64,000 nt of DNA. Origin: Posidonia oceanica (Eukaryota; Streptophyta; Magnoliopsida; Alismatales; Posidoniaceae). The DNA lies in contig JAZBRS010000026.1 in NCBI GenBank assembly GCA_037176725.1, forward strand, positions 57,080,501 to 57,144,500, written 5' to 3'. Under the pieces are notes generated by a model. It was not told the DNA's origin and did no database searches. It saw only the letters and a program-made list of their open reading frames with translations. Each line of letters opens with the position of its first letter. Position 1 is the stretch's first letter. The position numbers and the translations under genes are program-made. This document shows, in pieces, positions 11,117-23,040 of this stretch.

Positions 11117-11134
11117 GCAAAATGGCACGTCGAT
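11117..11134. other. Junction between Tekay LTR and element A
   Basis: Eighteen bases lie between the last TG...CA end of the Tekay LTR and the TGTAGACACC start of LTR A. GCAAA (11117-11121) could be a Tekay target duplication and TCGAT (11130-11134) one of element A, but the partner copies are outside the window. It may instead be the outer end of the Tekay LTR with A inserted into it. Confidence 0.4.
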
Positions 11135-11279
11135 TGTAGACACCCCATTTTAACCAAGGGGTCCCAGCACTGGGAGCACTCTGGGAGCCCTCTGGAAGCA
11201 CTCTGGAACTGGTTCGGAAGTCTGGTAGCTCACCCTCCTTCAACCCTAAATCTTCTCCCATTCCAAAACCATTATCATT

Positions 11280-12280
11280 CCCTGAAACCAATCCTTAAAA
11301 CCAAACCCAAACCCTCCTTAAACCCTAAACATTGAACCTTCCAAAAATCTCTTTTAAAACCCTAGAAAAACCTAGGTTAAACCCTAGGTCAAACCCTAGG
11401 AGCCCTAGGACACACACATGCAAAACCCACCTCCAAACCCAAGCCTTTCACCTTTTCTCTCTCCTGATTATCCTTTTCTCTCTCCTGATTATCCTTTTTC
11501 TCTCTCCTCCTTATCCTCCTTCTTTTCATCTCCCTTTTTCCTCTTTTCTTGCTCCCCAATGGACCCACCTTATGCTCCTCTCCTCCCTCTTTTTTATCCT
11601 TATTTTATCTTATTTTTATCTTATCCCATGTTTATTCCATCTTTAATCTCTTTTCCTCCCTTCTTCTCCTCCTTTATTTCCTTCTTCCTTTCTTTCTCCC
11701 TAAACCCTAAACCCTAAAACTTTCCTAAACCCTAAACCCTCCTTAAACCCTAAGCCCCACCACACCCAAACATCAAAACCCTAACCCAGACCCCAAGCTT
11801 TAATCAACATCCAAATCCAAAACCTTAAACCCTTATCCACTAAATCAAAACCCTAAACCTTCTTGAACCTCAAACCCTAATCCAACCAAAGTACTAAACC
11901 CTAAACCCTAAACCCTAAAACTTTCCCAAACCCTTATCCACTAAATCAAAACCCTAAACCTTCTTGAACCTCAAACCCTAATCCAACCAAAGTACTAAGC
12001 CCTAAACCCTAAACCCTAAAACTTTCCCAAACCCTCATCCACTAAATCAAAACCCAAAACCACCCTAAACCTCAAACCCTAATCCAATCAAAATACTAAA
12101 CCCTAAGCCCTAATCCAATCAAAACCCAAAGCCCTAAAAACCCTAAACCCTAATCTACATCAAGACCCAAATCTACCCTAAACCCTAAGCCCTAATCCAC
12201 TTAAAACTCCAAAACCCTAACAACTCAAACCCTAATCAAGATTTTAATAAAACCCTAATCAATACCCTAAAAAACATAAA
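11280..12280 (+). repeat. Telomere-like CCCTAAA-rich stretch with 101-base tandem repeat
   Basis: Many AAACCCTAAACCCTAAA runs match the plant telomere unit but are mixed with other words and lie inside an LTR. From 11827 a 101-base unit (starting AAACCCTTATCCACTAAATC) is repeated at 11928 and partly at 12029. Confidence 0.85.
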
Positions 12281-14037
12281 ACCCTAAAACCTAAAACTAA
12301 TTCACGCAAATCTAGATCACAACTACAACCTAATTAAATCTAATCAAGGCCTCAAGCCCACCTAAAAAGCAAAGCCCATCCTCAAACCTAATTAAAGAAC
12401 TAAAACCAATTTGAAGTTAACAAATCAAAAACAAAACCCATTTAAACAAATCAAAACTCATTTAAATTTAAAACTAACCAAGTTACATATCCAAACTCAT
12501 TAAAAAAACAAACTAAACCCCCAAACATCATTTTAAGAAATCCTAAAATCCATTTAAAGCACAAAATCCATTTCAACCTAAATTTAATCAATTTAAACAA
12601 TCAACAACCAAATCCATTTAAATTAAATCAAACCTAATCCAACAAAAACAAAACAAAAATCTGGATGAAGCCCAAGGCCCACTAAGCCTTTCTTTTCTCT
12701 ATTTTCTTCTTCTCCTTCTTCTCCTTCTTCTTCTTCTTCTTTTTTCCTTTCTTATTTCTCTTTTTCTTCCACACCTCTTCTTCAGCCGGCCCAAGCCCAC
12801 CAAATTTTCCTTTTATTTCATTTTTTTCTCCTCCTTCCCTCTCCCGCCCAATCTCTTCCAAAAACCAGCACCCAACTGCCAGCCAACCTCCTCTACATCA
12901 CACCCCACTCTCACCCAAGCTCACACCTGAATCCAGCCAAGAACCAAACCCAATCCAACCCACTTGATCCCACTCCTCACCAGCAAAACCAAGCCACCTC
13001 AAAACACCTAAACCTTCTGCAGACCGGCACCCTTTCAGATCCAAAAAACTAGAATTAACACCCAAACTCACCCAAGAAAGCCAAGTAAAACCAACACCTA
13101 AACCCTTACCTCATGAACCCAGACCAGACCACATTCTCCCCTCTACAAAACCCAACCTCACCAACACTTGAACACCCCCAAAACCGGCCTCCAACACCCA
13201 CTGAACCAAGCTCACCCAACAGAACCCAATTCTTCTCCCAAACCAGAATTCCAGCAAACCAACACCTCCCCTCTCCCTCAGACCAAACCCAGACCACCCT
13301 CTCGAACCCAAGCTTCCCCCCAAGCCGGACCTAAGCCCCCAGCAAACCCACAGCTCACTTCAGACCACCTCCAGCTCACCAATCCATTTCAGTCCAACAC
13401 CATTAACTCCTTCCTGACGCCCCTGCGACTTCTGTGGCCAACCTCGATCCTAGCTCCTCTCTCAACGGTCACAGCAAGCCCTCCAGCCCGCGTCACCACC
13501 GTCCGGCCTCGCCCCTCACCCGCTGAGACTGCCACAACCCAGGGCTGGCCAGTTTCTTTGGTTTGAGCAACGACTTCGTTGCTCAAGCCCCTGCCAGCCT
13601 CCCAGACCTCGAGCCACTCCCCACCTCACGCCCGATCGCCCCCAATTGCCCTCACATCCCCTCTGTGGCCTGACATTCACTTGGACCCAAAAACGACCCG
13701 AACAAAACCAGAGGAATTCCTCCCGTTCTAGAGGACCACACCCACTTTTGAGCGTCCAGAGAGCAACCTGTGAATCCTCTCGAGCGATCCCAAGCCTTCC
13801 CAACCCTTCCAATGCTCCAGAGCCTCCGGACGACCCACCTGCATCCACTGTTCCAGTGCCGGAACCACCTCCGGACCCAGCGCAGCGCAACCATCCCCTC
13901 TCCGTCCAGAAAGCTTCGCCTTGATCCCACGATCATGCCAGACCTGTCGCCAAGCTCCGCGGCTGCTTCAACAGCTCCCTCCGATTCTGTCTCAGAGCGC
14001 CGGTCATCCTCGCATCGTCAGCTCGCTCCGGACGACA

Positions 14038-14052
14038 CCACAGGTAGATCTC
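14038..14052 (+). promoter_or_regulatory. Candidate splice donor 1 in LTR A
   Basis: CACAG|GTAGAT at 14043/14044 is in the position matching 2194/2195 of LTR D and 30675/30676 of LTR B. Confidence 0.35.
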
Positions 14053-15679
14053 TTTCTCCGGGGGTTCGCCTAAACCCCCTCTTGCTTCCAAGCCCTTCGC
14101 CGGTGCTTTCCACTGGCTATGCTCTCCTCTCGAGGTCGCTGGACCTCTGCTTCTTCCCCAGCGACGTCGCTGGCACGTGCAGACCTCCGGTGCTGCGTTT
14201 ATTCCTCGCGCGTTACTGTAGCAAAGCATAGTTTACGTTTTTATTTCATTTACATTATTGAAAAGTACTTTAGTTTCTTATATTTGCATGCCGGTCCTTT
14301 ATTCATTTTACTGTGCTTGTATATAGTTTGCTTGTTTATTTTAGTAACGAAATCATGTTAATATTGCTGTATGTCCCCTGATCTTTTAATTTCTTGCACT
14401 TAGGTCCACTACCATGTTAAATACCATGTGCTTGTTTGGGCATTTTGCAGCCTTATCCCTGTGCTATCTATATCTGCAATTTAGTCCTATTTCAATCAAT
14501 ATCTCATTTATTCTCTAAGTTAACTGCATGCAACATTAATAAAAAGTCCCCCTTTTTTTTGTTTATTTACTGTCTGGTCCTTGGCATGCTGTGGTCCTCT
14601 GGCTTTTTGCATCCAACCCCTTGCATTTACTCACTCTTGCATTTAGGTCCTCTATAGTCTATTTTCATTTGATTTTTCCCTTTTTATCATATTGCATTGC
14701 ATGATATCACCTTAGGCTTAGATTATTGCATCTAGGACCTCACAACAAGCATCCTTATTCCCTTTTTCGCTTTAAAAATTGTAAAAGAGCCCCTGATCTT
14801 GGTTTATTTGTTTTTGGGCCCATCTGAGCTTTAAATATGTGTGTTTCCTTTTTGCAAGAAGACCTCCTGTTTTGTTTTATTGCACAGAGGTCCTCCCATT
14901 GTGTTTTTACTTTCATGTGGTTTTCCCTCGACCTTGCTTTCAAGCCTAGAGCCTGTTTAGGTTGCACCCAAGTTTTCAAACACCACTGTGACTGTACATG
15001 CCTATTTTCTTCCTGGATTTGTTATTTGGCCCTGGTTTTCTTGGAATTTGCGCATAGGTCCCTGGGACCACCTTTTATGGTTTTTTTTGTTGTTTCTTGG
15101 CTTTGTTCCTTCTGTCCGAACTTTTCCAAGGTTGCAGGAGACTCCCCTGCTGGTTCTCTCTTGGGATTTGTGCCCGTTTACTAGTTTTTTTGCATTCAGG
15201 TCCCTAAAGTTTTCTGAAATTGCACTTAGACCCCCTTTTTTTGCATTTTTGCACACACCTGTCCTAATTAACCTTGCATTTAGTCCATGCATCCTCGCAT
15301 TAGCACCCTTGCACACATTTGCACTCTTTTGCACGCATTTAGGGTTCATTTGCACATAAACCCCTGCACTCTTCCTATTTGCACATAGGTCCTCCCCCTT
15401 TGCATTTTTGCATACATTGCACCCCCTCTTTTACTGCACTCAGTCTCCTAGGACACTTTTGAGCACACTTAGCTCCCATTTGCATGGGAGGACTCGTTTT
15501 GCACACCCCTAGGATCCCTTTTTACACTTAGATCCCTTTTCTCCCCTGTTCTGGCTCTTCTGCCTTGAAGCTAGGATATCTTTCGATCCGACCGTCAGAT
15601 CTTCGCAACTAAGTTACCTAGACGATCCTGGTGGAGCACTCTTCAGCATGGACCAAGCACTTCTCAGATCAGGCCTCAG

Positions 15680-15698
15680 ATCTCCAAGGTAAGTCCTT
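15680..15698 (+). promoter_or_regulatory. Candidate splice donor 2 in LTR A (AAG|GTAAGT)
   Basis: A full-consensus plant 5' splice site at 15688/15689. It directly follows the LTR block conserved in all copies (about 15541-15688: TCTGCCTTGAAGCT...GATCTCCAAG). A matching acceptor-like site lies before gag at 18958/18959. Confidence 0.5.
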
Positions 15699-16149
15699 CT
15701 GAACCCTTGCACAGCATACATTTGCACACCATTTGCATTTCATGCATTGTTTTCGCGTCTCGTTTTCCGTGCATGTAGATTAGGCCCCCCTTTTTTTTGT
15801 CTAGTAACTCTGTCTCCCCTCTTCGCGTACTCACTAGTGCTTTGGGTTAAGTTTTCCCTCGGATTCGCTACTGATTGCGGTCTTCTTCCCCCTTTTCCAC
15901 GATCCAATTGCACAGCGAGCTTTGGGCAGCGTGCAAGACACATCGTGGGACGGTTTAGTAGGAAACGATCACAGAATAGTGGCGATCCCTCCGCATGCTT
16001 CCTCTCCCCTTTGCAGGTCTTCACACCTGCATTGTGTGATCCTTCCGGTGCCTTGTCCTTGCACTCGCACTGCTTACCTCTCCTTTGCATCCGGGCTGGC
16101 AGCCCTAACCGCTCGGTTGACGCCCGTCATGTCGTCTAATCTTCCCCTT

Positions 16150-16655
16150 TGCTTGTCATACCCCTGCATTGCGCGGTTTTTTCTGATGTTTTGCTTTTAC
16201 TTTCGCATCATTTGTTTTCTCGCTTGGATTTGCTTTTGTCTTTGCTTGTCGTACCCCTGCATTGCGTGGCTTTTCCGATGTTTTGCTTTTACTTTCGCAT
16301 CATTTGTTTTTCTTGCCCGGATTTGCTTTCGTCTTTGCTTGTCGTACCCCTACATTGCGTGGCTTTTCCGATGTTTTGCTTTTACTTTCGCATCGCTTGT
16401 TTTCTCACCCGGATTTGCTTTCGTCTTTGCTTGTCGTACCCCTGCATTGCGTGGCTTTTCCGATGTTTTGCTTTTACTTTCGCATCGCTTGTTTTCTCGC
16501 CCGGATTTGCTTTCATCTTTGCTTGTCGTACCCCTGCATTGCGTGGCTTTTCCGATGTTTTGCTGTTACTTTTGCATCGCTTGTTTTTCGCCCGGATTTG
16601 CTTCCGTCTCTGCTTGTCGTACCCCTGCATTGCATGGCTTTTTCGATGTTTGTTT
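16150..16655 (+). repeat. 92-base tandem repeat in LTR A
   Basis: Five to six copies of a unit of 91-93 bases. The phase word TGCTTGTCGT lies at 16243, 16336, 16428, 16520 and 16611, each followed by ACCCCTGCATTGCGTGGC or a close variant. It is absent from the LTRs of B, C and D, so it arose in the A subfamily. Confidence 0.9.
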
Positions 16656-16659
16656 CCCT

Positions 16660-17175
16660 TGCTTTCGCACCATTTTGCATGCCCGCTTTGTTTCTGGCAT
16701 CGTTTCGCGTGCCCGTTCTGTTTTTGGCACCGTTTCGCGTGCCCGCTTTGTTTTTGACACTATTTTGCATGCCTGCTCTGTTTTTTGGCACCGTTTTGCG
16801 TGCCTGCTCTGTTTTGGCACCGTTTTGTGTGCCCGCTTTGTATCTAGAACCGTTTCTCGTGCCCGCTCTGTTTTTGGCACCGTTTTGCGTGCCTGCTATG
16901 TTGTTGGCATCGTTTTGCGTCCCCACTTGTTTTCTGGAACCGTTTTGAGTGTCCGCTCTGTTTTTGGCACCGTTTTGCGTGCCCGCTTTGTTTTTGCACC
17001 ATTTTGCGTGCCGCTCTTGTTTTCTTGCACCGTTTCGCGTGCTGTCTTGTTTTCTCACACCGTTTTGCATGCCGTTTTGCTTTCTTACACTGTTTTGCGT
17101 ACTGCTCTCATTTTCTTGCACCGTTTCGCATGCTGCTTCCGTTTCTCGCGTTGTTTTGCGTGTTTTACTCTGCTT
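16660..17175 (+). repeat. 30-base tandem array (TTTTGCGTGC type), LTR A
   Basis: About 17 copies of a unit of about 30 bases carrying CACCGTTTTGCGTGCC-like words. It follows the 92-base array directly and is homologous to the array at 32341-33100. The long ORFs here on both strands come from the repeat period and are not genes. Confidence 0.88.
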
Positions 17176-17440
17176 TCTCTTGCATGTCGCTTGCATTGCT
17201 TGGTTTTATCGCCGTTTTACTTTTTCGCTTGCATTTGCATATAGGGCAGTGATGCTTACTGCCTGGAGTTCTCACGAACTAGGGTTTCGCCCTGTTCGGA
17301 ACACAGATAGCGCTGCTGAGCACTTAGATTGCACGTTCAATCCCTTGCATTGCATTCCAACACTTAGAGCACACCCTTGAGCACCCACTTAGGCATCCAT
17401 GGCACTTAGGCATTCAAAACATGCATTTCCCTTCAAAAGT

Positions 17441-17525
17441 GAGCGTAAGCCTAGAAAGACCGCTTCTCGGGCGTGTCGGGGGTGCCTAACACCTTCCCCG
17501 CGCGTAATAGGAGTCCTTACCCTTT
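17441..17525 (+). promoter_or_regulatory. Conserved end block of LTR A
   Basis: This copy carries GAGCGTAAGCCTAGAAAGAC through the GTCGGGGGTGCCTAACACC hairpin core with few changes, even though the rest of LTR A is the most diverged of the set. Confidence 0.5.
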
Positions 17526-17797
17526 CTCTGGCCCGTAATGACCCTTTTGCCCTCGTCCTTGGTACGAGACATCCCCTTTGCATAGCATTTGCATTGAACT
17601 GCATCTTCTTGTGTGGTTTTGCATGTTCTTCATGCATCTCCTCAGTTTTCCTCGTCTCCCGATTGAATAGACTAGGTGGCGACTCCCCTTTTCCCCTTTA
17701 TTTTTCCCTCCTCTGCGTCGCTCCATCCGTGAAAACCTCTCTCTCTTTCGGACCCTCTCCGGTCTGGAGCCTCGAAGGGAAAGGCGCGTTCACAGGC

Positions 17798-17815
17798 TGG
17801 CGACTCCGCTGGGGA
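17798..17815 (+). other. Primer binding site of element A (tRNA-Arg type)
   Basis: TGGCGACTCCGCTGGGGA begins three bases after the LTR end. The 18-base sequence is identical to the PBS of B and agrees with what I recall as the complement of a plant tRNA-Arg 3' end, the primer type reported for Ogre/Tat elements. A decayed second copy lies near 17955-17990. Confidence 0.85.
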
Positions 17816-19140
17816 TCTCTAGACTCCGGCTTTCGCTTTTGGCTTTCGCTCGCTTGCCTTTGCACCTCTGCTTGCCTTTGTACCTTTGTTTGCCTTGTGC
17901 TTTTGCCTTGCCTACTTGCTTGTCCGCCTGTCTTGACTCCCCGCAGGTCGCATAGTGACGACTTTGCTAAGGATTCAGACTCTGGCTCTCTTCGCTGGCT
18001 TTTTGCTTGCTTTGTTTTTGCTTGCCTTGCCTGTTTACCTTGCTTTATTACCCGCTTTACCTTTACATGCTTTATTGCTTATCCGTTCTTTACTTATTTA
18101 CCTGCTGGCTTATTGTCATTTTATTTTCTCGCATAATACATGTCTAAATACTTGTTTGGCACCTATATATGCCTTTTGACTGGTAATTGCTTTGTTTTAC
18201 ACCCTTGCTATGCCACTGCACATGCACATGCCACGCATGCTATGCCTTTTGACATGCTAAGTGTTTCTTTCCACTATCATGTCCACATACACTTAGCACA
18301 TAACATGACCATGCCTTTTGAAGTGTTGTATGTTGGTTGCTTGCCATGATTGGGTGTCTTCTTCCCCTTTCGCTTTAGGATTAGGAACAACTAGAGACAT
18401 GTTGCTCCCCTTCCCTTGGCAAATAAAAACAGCAAGTAAAAGTCACATCTAGGATCTACTAGAGACCTCAACACCCCCTCTATTCCCTGGGTTAATAAAA
18501 CACGCAAGATTAAAAAACTTTAATCATTTTGCATAAAGCATCATATAGGGCATGCATCTTCTCATCCCTGAGTCTGCCTATTAGTTTGAGAAGGATGGCT
18601 TCGGTCTCTTGTTCAGCTGCTTTGGCACAGGACAAGATGATCGGTCTGTCCCCCCTTGTCAGGGGTCGTGTCGGTGTTGCTAGCGGGTACAGCCCATGCT
18701 TAGGCAGGGTCAAGGCCACTACAGCACCACTCGTCATACCTGAGCTCTGGGCCAGGGTCCAGACGGGAGCCTTATTTTCTGACTGAGTCGGTGACCCGTA
18801 CACTTGTGAGTCCGAAGTAGACAACCTACTAGGACACACTAGACTGGTGAGAGAGAGCATGCTAGATAGCATACCATCTGCATGATTGCATTCATACCAC
18901 CGACTAAACACTTGCTTTTTTCTTCAGGTTCTAACACCCGTTTATTCGTTTGCAACAGAGATCAGTGAGCGAGTTCCCTTGTCAGGGCTTTGAGTGTTTC
19001 GCTTCACTGACGTCTCTGCTGCGCCTTTTGTTCTCGACTCTCCCTTTCTGGAGCTACTCGCCTTCGCGAATATAGCTCCTCCTAGGTGTCTCTCTTCACC
19101 CTTCCGTCGCAGCCCTATTCTTACTTGCTCTTGGTCAGCC
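17816..19140 (+). other. Untranslated leader of element A
   Basis: About 1.3 kb between PBS and gag without a credible gene. Two stretches match the leader of B closely while the rest does not: 18638-18690 (GTCTGTCCCCCCTTGTC, then GGGGTCGTGTCGGTGTT) and 18785-18806 (GTCGGTGACCCGTACACTTG). A pyrimidine-rich run ending TTTGCAACAG|A at 18958/18959 looks like a splice acceptor and has a counterpart in B at 35112/35113. Confidence 0.6.
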
Positions 19141-21850
19141 ATGGCCCAGCGCACTCTTGAGCCTTTGCTCACTTCTGTTGTTCCAGAGGGTTTTGTTTCG
19201 GTCCCTCCGACCATTGTTTCCATTCCTCCTGTGCCTTCGGTGACTCTGGGGTTTCCCCCCTTGTCGCCTAGGGCACCCTAGCATCCTGTGGGGCAGTGGC
19301 AGGCTCACACTACTCAGGACCCGGTCACCGATCCTGTCTTGGTGACCTATGCTCGTGCTCCTGAGGCGCCTCCGCCCCCTCCTTCCCTGGGTTTTGTCAC
19401 TTCTGACGCCCACCTTGCTGCGGCAACTTCCGCCTTAGGATCCTATCCTCCTGGACAGTTCGAGTCCTCCCCACCTGGTCCCTCGCCAGCACTGCAATTC
19501 AGTATTCCCACTGATGGGACTCCTGAAGAGTGGTACCAGTGCTTAACAGAGCTTACCCAGGTCTTTCAGGGCCTGGCTCTGTCCGCCCGCCCTCCTCCCA
19601 TTCCTTCTGCACTTGAGGTCCCTCTACATTCTGCTCCTGCTCTCCAGGCATTCCCTGTTGCTTTGCCGCCCCGGCCATCACCCCAACTGCTCTCTACTCC
19701 GGTGATAGGGGCGCAGCCCCCCTGCTGCATACACTTCATTCACTACACAGCATGCACCTCCCCCATCTGGTGGCCAGCCCCTCGGGCTGGTTCGAGCACA
19801 GCATTTCTCTGGCCTGCTGCCTGGCACCGTGCCACTGCAACAGCTGTTGCTCCCACAATCTCCACGATTCACTACACCGCATCCTGCATATCCCCATCCA
19901 GTGCAACAGCAATTCCCTCCCCTGCATACTTCACACCACCCACTGCACCCACTGCACATCTGCATGGATACGCCGGCCATCCCGTTGCTTCACCAAGCGA
20001 CGCGATGGTGGATCCGGAGGAGCACCTCAGTGCGACCCATACGGCGTATGCAGTCCCCACCCCTACTGTCCCGTCTCCTTTGGCAGCAACTTCAGGATCT
20101 AACGACGACAGGTTCGCCATCCTGGAGAAGGCACTTCGACAAGTGCAGGGTGTGGACTTCCACTCCTACCAGTTCCGGGACCTCTGTTGCTTTCCAGAGG
20201 CTGTACTCCCACCGAAATTCAAGATCCTGACATTCGACAAGTACAATGGTAGGGGCTGCCCCATCGCCCATTTGAAGGCGTATTGCGGAGACTTGGCTCA
20301 GCTTCAAGCTGATGACAGGTTACTGATCCGCCTGTTTCAAAAAAGTCTGACTGGCCCGGCCCTCAAGTGGTTCACGTCACTTGATATGGCCACCCTTAAG
20401 ACTTGGAACGACCTAGGCAGGGCATTCCTAGAACAGTATTCCTTCAATCTTGACCTGGTCCCTAAGCGCGAGGACCTCGTCGCTCTCAAGCAGAGGAACA
20501 ACGAGCCGTTTGGGGAGTACGTCGACCATTTGCGTGCCCTAGCTGCACAGGTTCGCGATATACCCTCTGACGAGGAATCTATTGAGATTATCATTAGGGG
20601 CGCGCAACCATCCACTGGCGCTCTGCTTGCCATTCAGGCTGTCACTAGTTTTGCATCTCTGATTCGGGTCGGCACACGTGTGGAGAGCACCCTTCGGAGC
20701 GGCAATTTCCCAGCGCTCTCTGTCTTTGCCAAGCAAGCCACATCCCCCGGCGGCGGTGGAAGCAACAGCAACACTAACAACAACAGCGGCGGCAACAACA
20801 ACAACCTTAGGAGGAGGGACCCCCCACGGCCTGCAGCTGCTTATGTCAACTCTCCTGCCGCTCCTGTTCACATGGTAGCTCCGCCCGGCCCGAATCAAGT
20901 AGTGTATGCACCCGCACCTAGTGCACCTCACGCGCCACAGATCACCTCCACCGCCCGACCAGTCTACTCAGCCCCACCGGTTCGGCAAGGGCAAAGCCAA
21001 GGGCAGAGGTGGCCCCAACCTCAACGCAACTACACTCAGTTGGTAGAACTGTAGAGCGCCGTTCTTCCCAAGGTCGCGTCACTCCTCACGCTCCCCGAAA
21101 TCCACCCACCACCGAATCCTCTTCCAAGGTGGTATAGGACGGATCACTTCTGCGATTCTCATCGAGTAGTCAAGCACTCGACGAACAATTGCTTCACTCT
21201 GCGGGGAGCCGTGCAGGACCTGATTGACCGGAAGGTCATCAGTATCAACACCCGGAAGGCAGCATCTTCTTCCACTCCTCCACCAGCATCCCCCTCTGCA
21301 TCAGGAGCAGCTCATCATAATCCAAGCATCGTCCACCAGCCCCTGCCTGAGAATTCTGGCCCAGGAGGTGCGGGGACTTCTGGTGTGCACTCTCTCTTCC
21401 CCTCTGGGCCCGCTACGTCTGTGGTGGACCCTTCTGATCTGATTCAGGATCTCTCTGTGCCCGTCTCTTCCTCTCTTTATCTTGCGGCACTTGCCAGCTC
21501 CGAGTCGGAGATTCACATGATCCGACTGGATGCCAAGCCCGGGCGTGCTGCTGCGAGGCCTGCCATACAACCAGAGGCTCAATCCCTCATCTGCCTGCAG
21601 GCCAGGCCCCAGCCAGAACTAGCACAGCCTCCCCAGCTACAACCTTTACTTGCCCGCCGATTGGCTAATCCCTTGGCAACCCCTCTCGAGCTCGTAGCTC
21701 GCGTTCCCCTGGTTATTGACCTAACCCAGGATACCCACCGCGTTCATTATGACTATGCCGCAGAGATGTGTGCAGATGTCACGCGGTCGGGGAGGGTGTA
21801 CAGACCCGTCGCCCCAGCAACCAAACCTGTAGCCCCAATAGCCAGGCCTA
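19141..21850 (+). pseudogene. Element A gag, broken
   Basis: The start ATGGCCCAGCGCAC at 19141 is shared with B (35292). A Pro/Ala-rich N-terminus is followed by the capsid homology (about 20190-20690: AHLKAYCGDLAQLQADDRLL, GPALKWFTSLDMATLKTWNDL, FLEQYSFNLDLVP). An Asn-rich run and a zinc-finger-like motif with C, H, H, C spaced 2-4-4 follow (21151-21192). Lesions are TAG at 19279-19281 (CAG in B), two compensating frame changes near 19700-19735 and 19960-19975, TAG at 21052-21054, and a frame change near 21850. Gag would package the RNA. Confidence 0.87.
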
Positions 21851-23040
21851 ACCCCCTAAGCCTGCTCTGCCTGCAAGCCAACCACCAACAGACCCATCCC
21901 CGCCTGTGAGCCAGCTTCCAGTAAGCCAATCCTCTGATCTTCCCCCTGCAGAACCTACCACCAAAACCACTATCCCTGCCACCAAAAAAGACCAGCCTTC
22001 AGCTGACATAACGGCCCAGCTAAAAAAGGTCAAGGCTGACATATCCATCTGGGACCTGATCCATTCTTCCCGCGAACACCGAGAGGCTTTCCTCCGTGTG
22101 TTCCAGGCCGCCCATGTGCCCCAAACCACCGAGCCTTCAACTCTGGAGAATATGGTAGGCATAATCGCGGAGCCGCAGGTCATCTCTTTCTCGAGCGATG
22201 AACTGCCTTCGGTGGGGACTAACCATAATCAACCCCTGTTCATCACAGTGCAGTTCAAAAGGTTCCGCATTCCCCTTTCGCTGGTCGATAATGGGTCAGG
22301 CCTTAACGTCTGTCCCCTGCGCACTGCACTGAAGCTCGGATTCAAAGCCGAGGACATCATGCCTGCCGTGAAGGGAATGATCTCTTTTGATAACACGCAC
22401 CATGATTCTCTGGGGATCCTAGTTATTCCTCTTACCATTGGCCCAGTCGAATTCGATGTTGAGTTTTATGTTATCGATTTGGAGCCTTCATTTAATCTTC
22501 TGCTTGGGTGCCCTTGGCTGCACAAGCATCAGGTGATCCCCTCGACCCTCCATCGAATGATCAAGTTTCGCTACGACGACGATGTTATCGTCGTAATGGC
22601 GGAAAATTTTGACAAGGAACCGGTCGAGGTGGTCTCTTCTGTATCCCGGCCAACTGTCCAATTTGATCCTAAGCCGTCGAATACTTTATACCGCGTTAAC
22701 CGTTTTGAGCCGGTTAACTTTATCCCTCTTCTTGGGCGTGTCAGCTCTCTAGCCGTTCATTGCAACCCTTCCAGGATGGTCGAGAACGTTTGCCGCAGGT
22801 GGGGCTATGAGAAGGGAATGCCACTTGGGCGTCACGGGCAAGGGATCGCCAAGCCGGTTACTACCGAGGAACACGAAAAGTTCCAAGGCCTGGGATATGA
22901 ATGGCAACCCCGCGATGGTGAGCGCCTGAATTCAGTGAGGCTGAAGCTCGTGATCCCTTGGGATCTCACTAACTTCGTCAGCGCAGGTATTCTCGACCCG
23001 AACACGAGCCCAGCCGGGACCATGCTAGAGCCCTGCACTG
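21851..23040 (+). pseudogene. Element A aspartic protease region
   Basis: It opens with the linker DITAQLKKVKADISIWDLIH, which B shares. The protease core follows with active site LVDNGSGLNVCP (Asp codon 22287-22289) and the later LLGCPWLHKHQVIPS. A G-patch-like WGYEKGMPLGRHGQGI comes near 22800. The protease would cut Gag-Pol. It sits in a different frame from gag and from RT, with single-base-type shifts near 21850 (in a run of C) and near 23035. In B the same region is in frame with gag, so the shifts are damage and not programmed. Confidence 0.87.

Larger units (their letters stand above)
11135..17794 (+). mobile_element. 5' LTR of element A (6.66 kb)
   Basis: It starts TGTAGACACCCCATTT and ends ...GTTCACA three bases before the PBS. 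It is related to but clearly diverged from the LTRs of B, C and D. Its first 1.2 kb is rich in CCCTAAA-like repeats, which the others largely lack. It then has a pyrimidine tract, a C-rich zone (13100-14220) with chance ORFs on both strands, a T-rich zone with GCATTTAGGTCC-like words (14280-15560), a 92-base array, a 30-base array and the conserved end block at 17441-17520. No credible gene lies within it. Confidence 0.9.

Noticed and set aside
11700..12280. True chromosome end or telomere
   Set aside because: Telomere-like words are short, mixed and inside an LTR with defined ends; both sides continue as retrotransposon.
15922..17244. 440-codon ORF in LTR A
   Set aside because: It spans the 92-base and 30-base arrays; Cys/Phe/Leu-rich repeats give the frame. 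It is not a membrane protein gene.
22800..22860. Host G-patch gene fragment
   Set aside because: The G-patch-like motif lies in frame after the protease in both A and B and is part of the element polyprotein.
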